From positions 1-55,046 of the forward strand of contig BDTO01000065.1 in NCBI GenBank assembly GCA_002897855.1: a stretch of 55,046 nucleotides of DNA, written 5' to 3'. Below the pieces are notes generated by a model. The model was given only the letters and a program-made list of their open reading frames with translations, was not told the origin of the DNA and did no database searches. How positions within the stretch are numbered: the first letter of the stretch is position 1; the number at the start of each line of letters is the position of its first letter. The DNA is from a bacterium BMS3Bbin05 (GTDB lineage: Bacteria > Nitrospirota > Thermodesulfovibrionia > Thermodesulfovibrionales > BMS3Bbin05). Position numbers and translations under genes: made by a program. Shown here in pieces: positions 33,109 through 42,035 of the stretch.

Positions 33109-33302
33109 GTCCACCCGGCACCCGATTCAGGGATAATGCGGGTTAAATACCCCCCTCAGACCGGATCGGGAATGAGTGAAGGGCCTGCCTTACCAGTCCG
33201 TATACCTTTTTATCTCTGTTTTTCGGGGATATTATATCCATAATATAGTGACAAACCATGATATATGGTAAAATAAAAAAATTATCTGTTAGGAACCATA
33301 TT

Positions 33303-33449
33303 TAGAGTCTGTGTATAAAGTCAGTCTCTCTATCTGTCATTCCGGTAGTCCTTAAGCCGGAATCTATTCTTTTCAATAAGTTCCGAATGCCCGATTACAG
33401 ACTTCGGGCATGACAAAAATAAAAAACGGCAATTTATACACAGACACTA
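33303..33449 (-). mobile_element. MITE family 1, copy 4
   Basis: TAGAGTCTGTGTATAAAGTC and GCAATTTATACACAGACACTA bound the element; the interior is in reverse orientation (TCTGTCATTCCGGTAGTCCT first). One terminal mismatch (CACTA for CTCTA) is shared with no other copy. Confidence 0.85.
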
Positions 33450-33484
33450 TTTAATGAAATAAATCCAATTCAAAGAGATATCTT

Positions 33485-34642
33485 TTGATAAAAGACAAAA
33501 AAGGAAAAATTCTTGTCACATGCCCAAAGGGCATAGAAACATATTTGAGGGATGAACTGACCGGCCTGGGTTATCCGGTAATTTCCGGGTCCACTTCGGG
33601 CGTTGAGACTGAGGGCACCCTTGATGATACTATGAAACTCAACCTCTGTATTCGCACAGGTCAGAGAGTTCTCTTTTTTATTAATAAATTTAATGTACTT
33701 AATATCAATGAATTCTACAGGAACGTAAAAAGGATCAGGTGGGAAGACTATATATATGAAGATGGATATATCTGTGTTACTTCATTTGTCGACAGCCCTT
33801 TAATAAAGGATTCCCGTTTTGCAAACCTTAAATGCAAGGATGCTGTTGTCGACAGATTCAGGGAAAAATATGGACGGCGTCCCGACTCGGGCCCTGATAG
33901 AAACAGTGCCGTTATATTTATCTACTGGAAAGATTATGAGTGTTCGATATATCTTGATACCTCGGGTGAAACACTTTCAAAGCGAAATTACAGGAAGATT
34001 CCCTTAGAGGCGCCCATGCAGGAAGCACTGGCAGCATCCGTGATCTCTGCAACAGGCTGGGCCGGTTACGGGGATTTTATCAACCCCATGTGCGGAAGCG
34101 GCACCCTGGCAATCGAAGCCGCTCTGATAGCACTTAACAGACCTTCCGGGTTATCGAGAAAAAGTTTCGGCTTCATGCATCTGAGGGGATTCGACCGTGT
34201 ACTGTGGGAAAAAATAAGGCATGAATCAACGGAGCTATCAACCGGAACGTTAAACAGCAGGATCATAGCAACTGATAAAAGTACCGGGGCTGTTGTTGCT
34301 GCAAGGGAAAATGCGGTATACGCGGGGGTAGAGAACATGATTGAATTTAAAGTATGCGATTTTTCCGACACACCCGTACCGGCCCGGAAAGGCATAGTAA
34401 TCTTTAACCCCGCATATGGTGAGAGGATGGGAGAAGTTAGTAAGCTTGAAAATACATACAGAAAAATCGGTGATTTTCTCAAGCAGAGGTGCGGGGGTTA
34501 CAGAGGCTACATATTTACAGGCAACCTGGACCTTGCAAGGAAGGTTGGACTCAGGACAAAGAGGAGAATACAGTTTTTCAACGGTAAAATAGAGTGCCGG
34601 CTGCTTGAATATGAGCTTTACGAAGGCAGCAGGAAGACATAG
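33485..34642 (+). CDS. THUMP-domain rRNA N2-guanine methyltransferase (RlmL-like, single-domain form)
   Basis: The protein has 385 residues. The N-terminal THUMP/ferredoxin-like RNA-binding region (TCPKGIETYLRDELTGLG) is followed by the methyltransferase with FINPMCGSGTLAIEAALIAL (motif I), ATDKSTGAVVAARENAVYAG and the catalytic motif IVIFNPAYGERMG. Family members methylate G2445 of 23S rRNA. Most have NPPYGER; here the second proline is alanine, a conservative but unusual change in the target-base pocket. TTG at 33485 serves as start, with AAAGAGA eight bases before it. It is a stand-alone gene. Confidence 0.88.
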   Translation: MIKDKKGKILVTCPKGIETYLRDELTGLGYPVISGSTSGVETEGTLDDTMKLNLCIRTGQRVLFFINKFNVLNINEFYRNVKRIRWEDYIYEDGYICVTSFVDSPLIKDSRFANLKCKDAVVDRFREKYGRRPDSGPDRNSAVIFIYWKDYECSIYLDTSGETLSKRNYRKIPLEAPMQEALAASVISATGWAGYGDFINPMCGSGTLAIEAALIALNRPSGLSRKSFGFMHLRGFDRVLWEKIRHESTELSTGTLNSRIIATDKSTGAVVAARENAVYAGVENMIEFKVCDFSDTPVPARKGIVIFNPAYGERMGEVSKLENTYRKIGDFLKQRCGGYRGYIFTGNLDLARKVGLRTKRRIQFFNGKIECRLLEYELYEGSRKT

Positions 34643-34766
34643 CCTGTCCACCACAGCCACTATTGTCCAGAATATTTCAGCGATCCACACCCTTACGGAC
34701 CGTGGGTTCCACGAGCCTTAAACCCTTCTGTAAATATTTATCCGTACATATATCTACTCCGGTAAT

Positions 34767-34910
34767 TAGAGTCTGTCCATAAATTACTGTTTTTTATTTT
34801 TGTCATGCCCCGAAAACATTCGGAACATCCGGAACTTATTGAAAAGAATAGATTCCCCGACTAAGTCGGGAAATGACAGATAGAGAGTCTGTCTTTATGG
34901 ACAGACTCTA
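34767..34910 (+). mobile_element. MITE family 1, copy 5
   Basis: TAGAGTCTGTCCATAAATTA and CTTTATGGACAGACTCTA have a matching CC/GG change in both arms, so the terminal pairing is kept. The second internal hairpin reads TTCCCCGACTAAGTCGGGAA instead of the CCGGCTTAAG type, a variant shared with copy 8. Confidence 0.85.
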
Positions 34911-34930
34911 ATTAACCCTGAACCATTCGA

Positions 34931-36433
34931 TTAAGGAATGGATTTATTCTGATCTCTTACATCTGCCGTTCCACTATCGCGGGTCCACCATTCCATCCAT
35001 TGTTCATGGTCCAGTCCGAAATTTTTGCCTGTCAGCTTCCTCAGTGCCCATTCAGCCCGCAGTCTGATATCCAGACTCTCATCCTCCTGGATCCGGAGCA
35101 AACCGATAAGCGGTTCCACTGCCCTCCTGTCTCCTATTTTCCCAAGGATATCAATTGCATATTTTCTGATAGCGCCGTTATTATTTCTTACCGCAATAAT
35201 AAGTGCCTCAACGGCTGGAGAACCAATGCCTGTTAAAGCCCTCCGGGCATTTTGTCTGACTTCGTCAAACTCATCTCCCAACGCCATAATCAACGGGGCA
35301 ATTACACGCAGATCTTTGATCTTTCCGAGAGCCGACACCGCACAACTTCTTACATAACGGTCATTATAACGTGATAGCCCAATAAGAGGCTCTATGGCCG
35401 CTGTACCAAATTTTGCCAGGGCTTCAGATGCATATCCCATGACCCCTCTGTCTCCCTTTTCTAATACACCGACCAGAGGCTCAATGGAACGCGGGTCACC
35501 TATTTCACCAAGTGCCCAGGCTGCATAACTGCGGACATCCAGAAAAATATCATTTAAAGCGTTAATCAGCGGTTCCACGGCTCCGGGGTCTTTGAGTTTC
35601 CCAAGCGCCCATGCCGCATATCTTCGGACAACCGGTTCCGGATCACTCAATGCATCGATCAGATACCCTGCGGCAAGTGGGTCATTTATTTCACCCAGCG
35701 CCCAGGCTGCATTACTGCGGACATCCGGGGCACTATCTCTGAGAGCACCAACCAGAGGCATTACCGCAGAAATATCACCAATTCTTCCAAGCGCATTTGC
35801 AGCATTCTCGCGCACTCCCGCATTTTCATCCTTCAACAAATTGATCAGGGCACCAACAACTCCCGGATTCCTGAATTCGCCAAGTGCACTCGCAATGCTT
35901 TTCCTGACATCCGCATCTTCATCGTGTAATGCATCCAACATCGGAACTATCGCAGCGGCATCTCTTATTTCACCAAGTGCCGTTGCGGCTCCCACGCGGA
36001 CTCCCGGTTCATTGTCCTTAAGTAACCTTGCAAGAGGGGCAACTGCACGGGGGTCTTTTATCTTTCCAAGTGCCCACGCTGCATTTATTCTGACTTCAGG
36101 TTCTTTATCTTTCAACCTGTTTATCAAAGGAACAACTGCAAGTTTGCTGCGCATATTCCCCAATGCCCGGGCGGCATTGACTCTCACAATAGAAACCGGG
36201 TCTTCCAACACCTCGATGAGGGGCTCTTCCGCTGTAATATCATTCAATCTTCCCAGCCCCTTTGCCGCCCTCGCCCGGACATCAGGCCTTTTACTTTTCA
36301 GGAAAGAGATATATTGTTTGACCTGACCGACCGCTTCCATGCCACATACATTGGAGGCTGAAAAGATAAAAAAGATTACGAGCAGTGAAATTGTTTTTAC
36401 TGAATCCGAGCGAAATTCAAACATTTCCTTCAC
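34931..36433 (-). CDS. Exported HEAT-repeat protein (PBS-lyase type repeats)
   Basis: This 500-residue protein has a signal-type N-terminus (KTISLLVIFFIFSASNVCG) followed by about 14 HEAT repeats of 31 residues with the pattern AVxPLIxALxDxxxxVRxxAAWALGxI. The repeats form a curved solenoid, typically a scaffold. The C-terminus LTGKNFGLDHEQWMEWWTRD resembles a short domain often found at the end of exported HEAT-repeat proteins. No partner is adjacent; a periplasmic or surface scaffold is likely. The DNA repeats in this gene simply follow the protein repeats and are not a mobile array. Confidence 0.8.
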   Translation of the reverse strand: MKEMFEFRSDSVKTISLLVIFFIFSASNVCGMEAVGQVKQYISFLKSKRPDVRARAAKGLGRLNDITAEEPLIEVLEDPVSIVRVNAARALGNMRSKLAVVPLINRLKDKEPEVRINAAWALGKIKDPRAVAPLARLLKDNEPGVRVGAATALGEIRDAAAIVPMLDALHDEDADVRKSIASALGEFRNPGVVGALINLLKDENAGVRENAANALGRIGDISAVMPLVGALRDSAPDVRSNAAWALGEINDPLAAGYLIDALSDPEPVVRRYAAWALGKLKDPGAVEPLINALNDIFLDVRSYAAWALGEIGDPRSIEPLVGVLEKGDRGVMGYASEALAKFGTAAIEPLIGLSRYNDRYVRSCAVSALGKIKDLRVIAPLIMALGDEFDEVRQNARRALTGIGSPAVEALIIAVRNNNGAIRKYAIDILGKIGDRRAVEPLIGLLRIQEDESLDIRLRAEWALRKLTGKNFGLDHEQWMEWWTRDSGTADVRDQNKSIP

Positions 36434-36500
36434 CCTTAGCTGCGAAATGGTACTTTTCGATATTATAGAATACTTCTATACAAAAGGACTAAACATACTG

Positions 36501-36683
36501 CTACGATCTACTGCCGAAAATTCTATGAATGGCCTCAGGATAAGCAGTCCATCCACCTTCCTGACAGGCTATTCCGAGTAATCCGCTCTTATTACCGTTA
36601 AAATAAACCTGCCCGCAAATAGCCGGGCCGTCAAAGACAAACATGATTAATACCCGGCTTTTCGTTGCAACCTGTACCTTCAT
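36501..36683 (-). CDS. Doubtful small ORF (about 60 residues)
   Basis: The frame reads KVQVATKSRVLIMFVFDGPA followed by ICGQVYFNGNKSGLLGIACQ and ends at 36501. Codon use is not unlike the neighbours, but there is no ribosome binding site and no recognised family. It is the only candidate in the 323-bp gap between the HEAT-repeat gene and the flavin reductase gene. It may be a gene remnant. Confidence 0.2.
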   Translation of the reverse strand: MKVQVATKSRVLIMFVFDGPAICGQVYFNGNKSGLLGIACQEGGWTAYPEAIHRIFGSRS

Positions 36684-36756
36684 TTTTTGAAACAATTTCA
36701 ATTATTGTATATAAAGTCGTTATCCGGCAACAATTTCCGGTATAAGGAGGTTTCCC

Positions 36757-37332
36757 ATGAAGGTTATAGCATTCAACGGAAGCGCCAGGAAGGAAGGCAA
36801 TACCCATGCATTATTGAATCTGGTTCTTGATGAACTGAAAAACGAGGGAATGGAAACAGAGCTTATTAGCTTTGCCGGCAAACATTTACAAGGTTGCATT
36901 GCGTGTTACAAATGTTTCAAGAACAGGGACCGCCGCTGTTCAGTAGACAAGGATACACTCAATGACTGCATCGAAAAGATGATCGAAGCGGATGGCATAT
37001 TGCTGGGGTCCCCTACCTATTTTGCCGATGTCAGCGCAAACATGAAGGCCCTGATCGAAAGGGCCGGCCTGGTAGCGCGAGCAAATGAGGATATGTTCAG
37101 ACGAAAAGCCGGAGCAGGGGTAGTAGCTGTACGCCGGGCCGGATCATCTCATGTATTCAATTCCCTTAATCATTTTTTTCTGATAGGCCAGATGATTGTT
37201 CCGGGCTCAAGCTACTGGAATCTCGGAATAGGCAGTGAACCCGGGGAAGTATTGGAAGATGAGGAGGGTGTCCGGACCATGAAGACCCTCGGCCGGAATA
37301 TGGCATGGTTACTCAGAAAAACTCAAGTATAG
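36757..37332 (+). CDS. Flavodoxin-fold NAD(P)H-dependent FMN reductase
   Basis: This 191-residue protein has the FMN phosphate loop FNGSARKEGNTHALL (5-19) and LLGSPTYFADVSANMKALIER, typical of the NADPH-dependent FMN reductase/iron-sulfur flavoprotein group. It has a cysteine motif GCIACYKCFKNRDRRC that in iron-sulfur flavoproteins holds a [4Fe-4S] cluster; here the spacing (CxxCxxC then C) is close enough to make cluster binding possible. It is likely a redox enzyme with flavin cofactor and unknown acceptor. The strong ribosome binding site AAGGAGG supports the start. Confidence 0.85.
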   Translation: MKVIAFNGSARKEGNTHALLNLVLDELKNEGMETELISFAGKHLQGCIACYKCFKNRDRRCSVDKDTLNDCIEKMIEADGILLGSPTYFADVSANMKALIERAGLVARANEDMFRRKAGAGVVAVRRAGSSHVFNSLNHFFLIGQMIVPGSSYWNLGIGSEPGEVLEDEEGVRTMKTLGRNMAWLLRKTQV

Positions 37333-37382
37333 AATCGATTAGTTTATTAATAAATATTACAGCAGAGATATGGATTTCATGG

Positions 37383-38132
37383 TTATTCCGTTATCACGGT
37401 CTCATCCTGCTCGGATAGGATATCGCCTGCCAGCAACTTAGTTATATATGTCTTCAATAATGAAGATTCGTTTGGATTCACATCAATAAATTCAATACCC
37501 ATGCCGGGGGCAATCTTTATAACATCACCGTAAAGACCTTTCTGGTAGATTACCGTGCCCTTCAAATTAAGTGTATTTTCATCATTGATATCAATGGAAA
37601 TATCAACTTCGGAACCCGTGGGCAATGGCTCTTTCTGCCTTATATATATGCCACCCGTGGAGAGACTGACGGCATAGCATTCCTGTACTTTGCCGTTATG
37701 AGTCAGGGCTACTCTCTTGTGTAGTAATGACCGCAGGTGCTTGCGCCTTTTATCCCTGCCGAATACAATATTTCCTTCAATGGTTTCTCTTAATTTATTT
37801 ATCCTCACAGGTTTAAATAGATAACCCGAACAGCCAAGCCCCACACATTTTTCATATACTGTATCGTCAAATTCCACCGTTACCATAATGACCGGTATTT
37901 TTGAGAGTTGTTCATCGCTCTTGATAAGACTCAATACTTTTACACCATCAACGACAGGCATCGCGATATCAAGCATGACGAGGTCGGGCATGGCAATCTT
38001 TATTAATTTGAGAACATCTTTCCCGTCATCTGCCGCAATGACGTCAAAACCCATTCTTTGCAGTAGAACAGAAAGGTACATCAGAAAAGTTTCATTGTCA
38101 TCTGCCAATAAAACTGTCGGTTTGTATCTCAT
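37383..38132 (-). CDS. Response regulator with C-terminal PilZ domain
   Basis: The protein has 249 residues. The receiver domain (1-125) has the acidic pair DD (11-12), phosphoacceptor Asp55 in VMLDIAMP, and the Lys in YLFKPV. The second half (about 128-240) is a PilZ domain with RKHLRSLLHKR, SLSTGGIYIRQ and a closing GIEFIDVN. PilZ domains bind cyclic di-GMP, so the protein probably joins phosphorelay input with second-messenger sensing in motility or surface control. No histidine kinase is adjacent (orphan regulator). Confidence 0.88.
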   Translation of the reverse strand: MRYKPTVLLADDNETFLMYLSVLLQRMGFDVIAADDGKDVLKLIKIAMPDLVMLDIAMPVVDGVKVLSLIKSDEQLSKIPVIMVTVEFDDTVYEKCVGLGCSGYLFKPVRINKLRETIEGNIVFGRDKRRKHLRSLLHKRVALTHNGKVQECYAVSLSTGGIYIRQKEPLPTGSEVDISIDINDENTLNLKGTVIYQKGLYGDVIKIAPGMGIEFIDVNPNESSLLKTYITKLLAGDILSEQDETVITE

Positions 38133-38276
38133 ATTTCCTCCAGACGTATTACATATTATCCATAATAAGCCAATAATACAACAAAGTCAACAATTTTTTT
38201 AAAATTTATGAAAATATTTTCATGTACAACCAATATCTAATTTTTTATTACGAAAATATCCCACCCCTCTTTAATG

Positions 38277-38334
38277 CCCCCCTGATAAGGGCTACTCCCT
38301 CGCCCCCTCTTGCCAAGGGGGGATGGGAGGTGTT
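38277..38334. repeat. CCCC/GGGG hairpin repeat
   Basis: CCCCTGATAAGGGCTACTCC, then CCCCCTCTTGCCAAGGGGGGATGGGAGG. The first unit of a 946-bp repeat-filled gap (38133-39078), which also contains MITE copies 6 and 7 and repeat family 3 and no supportable gene. Confidence 0.55.
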
Positions 38335-38426
38335 TTCATCCTCCTTTGTGCCTCGACGCGTGCCAGGGCACGAGAGTTTCATCATGAAAAAAACTTAAGG
38401 CTGGAGGAAAGGCTTAAAGGCATATT

Positions 38427-38572
38427 TGGAGCCTGTGTATAAAGTCGGTCTCTCTATCTGTCATTCCGGCAGTCCTTAAGCCGGAATCTATTCTTTTCTA
38501 TAAGTTCCGGATGTCCCGAACGCTTGCGGGGCATGACAAAAATAAAAAACGGCAAGTTATACACAGTCTCTA
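38427..38572 (-). mobile_element. MITE family 1, copy 6
   Basis: TTGGAGCCTGTGTATAAAGTC and AGTTATACACAGTCTCTA bound this decayed copy, in reverse orientation. It directly precedes copy 7, from which two bases separate it. Confidence 0.8.
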
Positions 38573-38574
38573 TT

Positions 38575-38720
38575 TAGAGTCTGTGTATAAAGTAAGTCTC
38601 TCTATCTGTCATTCCGGCAATCTTTAAGCCGGAATCTATTCTTTTCAATAAGTTCCGGATGTCCCGAATGCTTTCGGGACATGACGCAAATAAAAAACAG
38701 CAGTTTATACACAGACTCTA
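38575..38720 (-). mobile_element. MITE family 1, copy 7 (tandem with copy 6)
   Basis: TAGAGTCTGTGTATAAAGTA and CAGTTTATACACAGACTCTA are almost perfect ends. Same orientation as copy 6. Copies 6 and 7 share interior differences, so the tandem may come from local duplication or from repeated insertion at TA sites next to an existing copy. Confidence 0.85.
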
Positions 38721-38738
38721 TTTAGCCAGACGGACAGC

Positions 38739-38896
38739 TAAAAAGCTGGCAAGCTGGCAAGCCTGCAAGCTAAAGGGCTCAGTGGCTAATGGCAAACAAG
38801 TTAGGGGTTGGTGTTTAGGGATTGGTAAAAAACTAATCCCCAATCCCCCATTAATGGTTTATGGTTTTATTACTCACGGAAATGCCGGTAGAACCT
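38739..38896 (+). repeat. Dispersed repeat family 3, copy B
   Basis: AAAAAGCTGGCAAGCTGGCA...GGCTCAGTGGCTAATGGCAA...AATCCCCAATCCCCCATTAA...TTACTCACGGAAATGCCGG. Inverted relative to 13756-13610. Its arms include AAGCTGGCAAGCTGGCAAGC direct repeats. It adjoins MITE copy 7. Confidence 0.75.
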
Positions 38897-39078
38897 CAAA
38901 TTATCACCCAAATCCGCAAGGACCAAACTGTTTGTTGGCGATGTGTTACTTCTTCCTGATTTTTTCCTGTAACCGCTCTTTCAGATTCTGATATGAACCG
39001 ATCCTGAGAATTCGGCTGAACTCCCGTCTGTAATTATGGTTCATCTCCCATTTAGTTGCAACGGGCAGACAGGCGCTA

Positions 39079-39870
39079 TCAATCCCCGGCAGGCATACCA
39101 ACTTCCTTGCCGGAGTTGGCCTTGACACCATAGAAAAGATAACCCATTGCGATCAGGAAAGATATTAACAACCAGAAAGGAATCCTCACATCCACATAGT
39201 TGTATAACGTATTAATTATAATAGAGGGTGTATCGGCAATTATTGCCAGACTTACCAAAGATTGATAATCAAGTTTGAGACCGAGGTTCTTTGCAAACAT
39301 GAGTCCTATGAATGCATAGAAAAGCACCTGTATGATGCGATATACATATGAAGCAAGCACTGCGAACGGGTATAACACGACAGCAAACCATTTCCTGAAC
39401 GTTTCAATCCAGTTATAAACCATAGCGCGGTTTATTACCAGGTCTTCAATCCGTGACATTTGGAATGTTCTGATCTCGGTCGGACTTTTTCTCATAATCA
39501 ATTCCGTCTTAGTCAATAATGCCCATGCATCTGTGCCCTTGAGGGAAGAATATTGACCCGTAGTATCAATAATGATCAAAGGTTCATCTTTTTTGGGATT
39601 TCTAATGAAATATGGCATCTTCTCATCCACCGAAACCTTTCCATGATCAATTCTGATGACGGGTATCTGTCTCACGATTGCAGGAGCCTCTTTCACAAGA
39701 AAATCCGATACACCCGAATGTATCCTGAACATTACCGGTATCCAGCATATGGCAATGAGGAGGAGAAGATAAAGAAAAGAAATTCCCTTCCAGTTTCTGC
39801 CGACATCTCTATAGAGCGCCCTGGAATAAAAAGACATAAATAGAGGATGTACAGTCGAATAGCGTTTCAT
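39079..39870 (-). CDS. DUF1189-like membrane protein
   Basis: This 263-residue protein has one membrane helix near residues 28-46 (ISFLYLLLLIAICWIPVMF). A 110-residue outer loop follows with IVRQIPVIRIDHGKVSVDEK and PLIIIDTTG. A cluster of three or four helices comes at the C-terminus (LYPFAVLASYVYRIIQVLFYAFIGLMFAKN; FWLLISFLIAMGYLFYGV). This matches DUF1189-type proteins, of unknown function, often near maltose or envelope genes. It is not in an operon here. Confidence 0.7.
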   Translation of the reverse strand: MKRYSTVHPLFMSFYSRALYRDVGRNWKGISFLYLLLLIAICWIPVMFRIHSGVSDFLVKEAPAIVRQIPVIRIDHGKVSVDEKMPYFIRNPKKDEPLIIIDTTGQYSSLKGTDAWALLTKTELIMRKSPTEIRTFQMSRIEDLVINRAMVYNWIETFRKWFAVVLYPFAVLASYVYRIIQVLFYAFIGLMFAKNLGLKLDYQSLVSLAIIADTPSIIINTLYNYVDVRIPFWLLISFLIAMGYLFYGVKANSGKEVGMPAGD

Positions 39871-39930
39871 AAAGGTCTTCCCTCATATCTGTCCGGAATA
39901 AAAATATAGCCATGGCTGAAAGCCTTATGG

Positions 39931-39992
39931 CGAACCGTTTAAGCCGTTTAAACAGCTTGAACCGTTTGAACGGTTAAAACGGCTGGAACGGT
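39931..39992. repeat. AACCGTTT short palindromic repeat cluster
   Basis: CGAACCGTTTAAGCCGTTTA, AACAGCTTGAACCGTTTGAA and CGGTTAAAACGGCTGGAACG form overlapping direct and inverted copies of AACCGTTT/AAACGG within 60 bp. The 315-bp gap between the DUF1189-like gene and the MscS gene otherwise shows nothing. Confidence 0.5.
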
Positions 39993-40185
39993 ATTTAAGA
40001 AGGTGCCGTCATTGTGTTTATTCAGCCCCCAGCCATCCTTTAATATATTTTGGACAGTGGTGCTTTCCGGTTATATCGCAGCACCTTACCGAATAAAGAA
40101 TTTTACGGTTATAAGACATCCCCTGTCAACCGGTTCGCACAGTCGGCAGTTTGTTTTTTTTGAAGAAAACCAATAAAATATTGAA

Positions 40186-41247
40186 ATGATGAAGCTTGCC
40201 GGTCTACTCCACATTTCGTCCTCTCCATATCTTAATGCCATTGTGTCCCTGTCGGTCTTTATATTGATTGCAGGGATTACGAAACTTATCTTAAACAGAT
40301 TTTTCAGGAAATTCATAAAACATACGAGGACCGACCTTGATGACAGGCTCCTGAATATAATCCACGGACCCGTCTTTTTTACGATAATCCTGGTCGGCCT
40401 GATGGTTTCAGTCTCGTATCTGCACCCGCAGGATAATATCATCTTTTATATCGACGGGGCTGTATTCTCGATTATTACCGTTATCTGGAGCATTGTGATA
40501 ATAAGTTCCGGCAGAATTATCATCAGGTATACTATTTCCAATATCTCTGATGTTACGGGACTCAAAAAAGATATCATTCCTCTTATAGAAAATACCTTCC
40601 TGATTATAGTCATAATAGTCAGCATATTCATAATATTAAACATCTGGAAGATAAATATTACCCCTCTTCTTGCATCCGCTGGTATCGCAGGCGCCATACT
40701 TGCCCTGGCGGCAAAGGATACGGCCGCAAACTTCTTTGGAGGCATCAGCATATTCATTGACAGGCCTTTCAAGATCGGAGACTATATTGTCCTTGATGCA
40801 AAAGAAAGGGGTGAGGTGGTCTCAATCGGAATAAGGAGCACCCGTATCAAGACGAGAGACGACATACTGATAACCGTGCCCAACTCGATCATTGCAAACA
40901 GCAAGATCGTAAATGAAAGCGCCCCTGTTCCAAAATTCAGGGTCAGGATTCCTGCATCAATTGCATATGGAAGCGACATAGATGCCGTCGAAAAAATATT
41001 ACTGGAAATAGCATCGGCGAATAAACATGTCGTTGAAAACCCCGGGCCGCGGGTCAGGTTCAGGGAATTCGGAGACTCTTCGCTGAATTTTGAACTCCTC
41101 TGCTGGGTAACTGAACCTTCCGTCAGGGGGCTGACAATTCACGAGCTTAACTGCTCCATTTACAAAAAATTCAACGAGAACGGTATCACCATCCCGTTTC
41201 CCCAGAGGGATGTGCATCTGTTTCAGGAGAAGAATAAGGGAACATAG
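40186..41247 (+). CDS. Small-conductance mechanosensitive channel (MscS family)
   Basis: The protein has 353 residues. Three to four N-terminal helices lead into the pore-lining helix (ASAGIAGAILALAAKDTAAN) and the conserved FFGGISIFIDRPFKIGDYIV. The beta domain has GEVVSIGIRSTRIKTRDD and VPNSIIANSKIVN. The C-terminal domain ends with FPQRDVHLF. MscS channels release solutes at osmotic downshock. The extra N-terminal helix makes it slightly longer than E. coli MscS. It is a single gene. Confidence 0.93.
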   Translation: MMKLAGLLHISSSPYLNAIVSLSVFILIAGITKLILNRFFRKFIKHTRTDLDDRLLNIIHGPVFFTIILVGLMVSVSYLHPQDNIIFYIDGAVFSIITVIWSIVIISSGRIIIRYTISNISDVTGLKKDIIPLIENTFLIIVIIVSIFIILNIWKINITPLLASAGIAGAILALAAKDTAANFFGGISIFIDRPFKIGDYIVLDAKERGEVVSIGIRSTRIKTRDDILITVPNSIIANSKIVNESAPVPKFRVRIPASIAYGSDIDAVEKILLEIASANKHVVENPGPRVRFREFGDSSLNFELLCWVTEPSVRGLTIHELNCSIYKKFNENGITIPFPQRDVHLFQEKNKGT

Positions 41248-41496
41248 TTCTTGGCTACGGAGGCGAGGAAGTCGTAGGCCGGGGCCAATTGCTCTTCAAC
41301 GCTAAAGGTTATCCCGCAGCCTGTAACGGTTCTCCGCAAAGCTCACCGGCTTATATATAACCAGCTTTATTCATGAAAATAGGTGCCATGCGAACGATGG
41401 AAATGATTTAAGTCCGCACATACTACTGTGCAGGAGAAAGAAAGGCCGGACTGCATGGAAATACTTAATGAGAGAACAAGACCTGAGAACCGGCGG

Positions 41497-41530
41497 GCCG
41501 GACATACGGATTTTCACCACATCCGCCGTC
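41497..41530 (-). repeat. Short dispersed repeat, shared with 33075-33108
   Basis: The reverse complement reads GACGGCGGATGTGGTGAAAA then TCCGTATGTCCGGC. It sits in the 354-bp gap between the MscS gene and tRNA-Glu, which shows no other gene or clear signal. Confidence 0.5.
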
Positions 41531-41601
41531 CGCCGGGAAGAGCGACAGGAATCGTATAAAAATATCAAAGGGGTTATTGTCATAACCCCCTGAATCTTCA
41601 T

Positions 41602-41679
41602 TGGCGTCCCCAACGGGATTTGAACCCGTGTTACCGCCTTGAAAGGGCGATGTCCTAGGCCAGGCTAGACGATAGGGAC
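41602..41679 (-). tRNA. tRNA-Glu (UUC)
   Basis: The reverse complement starts GTCCCTATCGTCTAGCC and ends GGGGACGCCA, with a seven-base acceptor stem and encoded CCA. The anticodon loop CTTTCAA reads TTC (Glu). The T-arm ACGGGTTCAAATCCCGT is canonical. Confidence 0.97.
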
Positions 41680-41692
41680 AAAAAAATCAGTT

Positions 41693-41754
41693 ATTCGTTG
41701 TTTGTTGTTGGTGATTAGTATTTCTGAAAGACCAACAACGAACGATCAACAAAC
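41693..41754. repeat. Inverted repeat between the two tRNAs
   Basis: ATTCGTTGTTTGTTGTTGG (41693-41711) and CCAACAACGAACGATCAACA with AAC (41732-41754) can form an imperfect stem. As both tRNAs are on the minus strand, the RNA hairpin would lie within a Lys-Glu tRNA transcript and may guide processing; that is conjecture. Confidence 0.45.
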
Positions 41755-41766
41755 ATCAATCAAAGA

Positions 41767-41842
41767 TGGTGAGCCGCCCGGGGCTCGAACCCGGCACACC
41801 CGCCTTAAAAGGGCGGTGCTCTACCAACTGAGCTAGCGGCCC
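41767..41842 (-). tRNA. tRNA-Lys (UUU)
   Basis: The reverse complement starts GGGCCGCTAGCTCAGTTGGT and ends GCGGCTCACCA with encoded CCA. The anticodon loop CTTTTAA reads TTT (Lys). D- and T-arms are regular. It lies upstream of tRNA-Glu on the same strand and is probably transcribed with it. Confidence 0.97.
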
Positions 41843-42035
41843 GATATTTTTTAAGACTTATAGGGTACTAATATCGGCGAATTTTTGTCAATTTGAACAG
41901 CAATGCCTGAAGAGAATAATCCAGGAGCAGAGTGGGAACTTGACCGGTAACTTTATACAGAAAATACAGGCCGCATCAAAAAATAATACTCAGTCGGTTA
42001 TTCACTAAAATTTTATTAAAATCCCGGTTCCCCGG

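Noticed and set aside
35592-36326. Plus-strand ORF of 244 codons
   Set aside because: Antisense shadow of the HEAT-repeat gene; its periodic Ser/Ala-rich translation mirrors the 31-residue repeats of the real protein.
34931-36433. Regular DNA repeats considered as a CRISPR or tandem array
   Set aside because: Period is 93 bp in frame with HEAT repeats, variable in sequence, and clearly coding. No CRISPR-like direct repeats with unique spacers are seen anywhere in the window.
38427-38720. Tandem MITE copies considered as a CRISPR or as long terminal repeats
   Set aside because: Both units are complete MITEs with their own inverted ends, found singly elsewhere; no spacer pattern or gene between them.
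38659-38991. ORF of 110 codons in the large repeat gap
   Set aside because: Spans MITE copy 7 and repeat family 3; no ribosome binding site or family.
41248-41400. Possible structured RNA after the MscS gene (GGCTACGGAGGCGAGGAAGT)
   Set aside because: Considered as an RNase P or intron-like fragment, but the conserved RNase P core string and pairing partners are absent.
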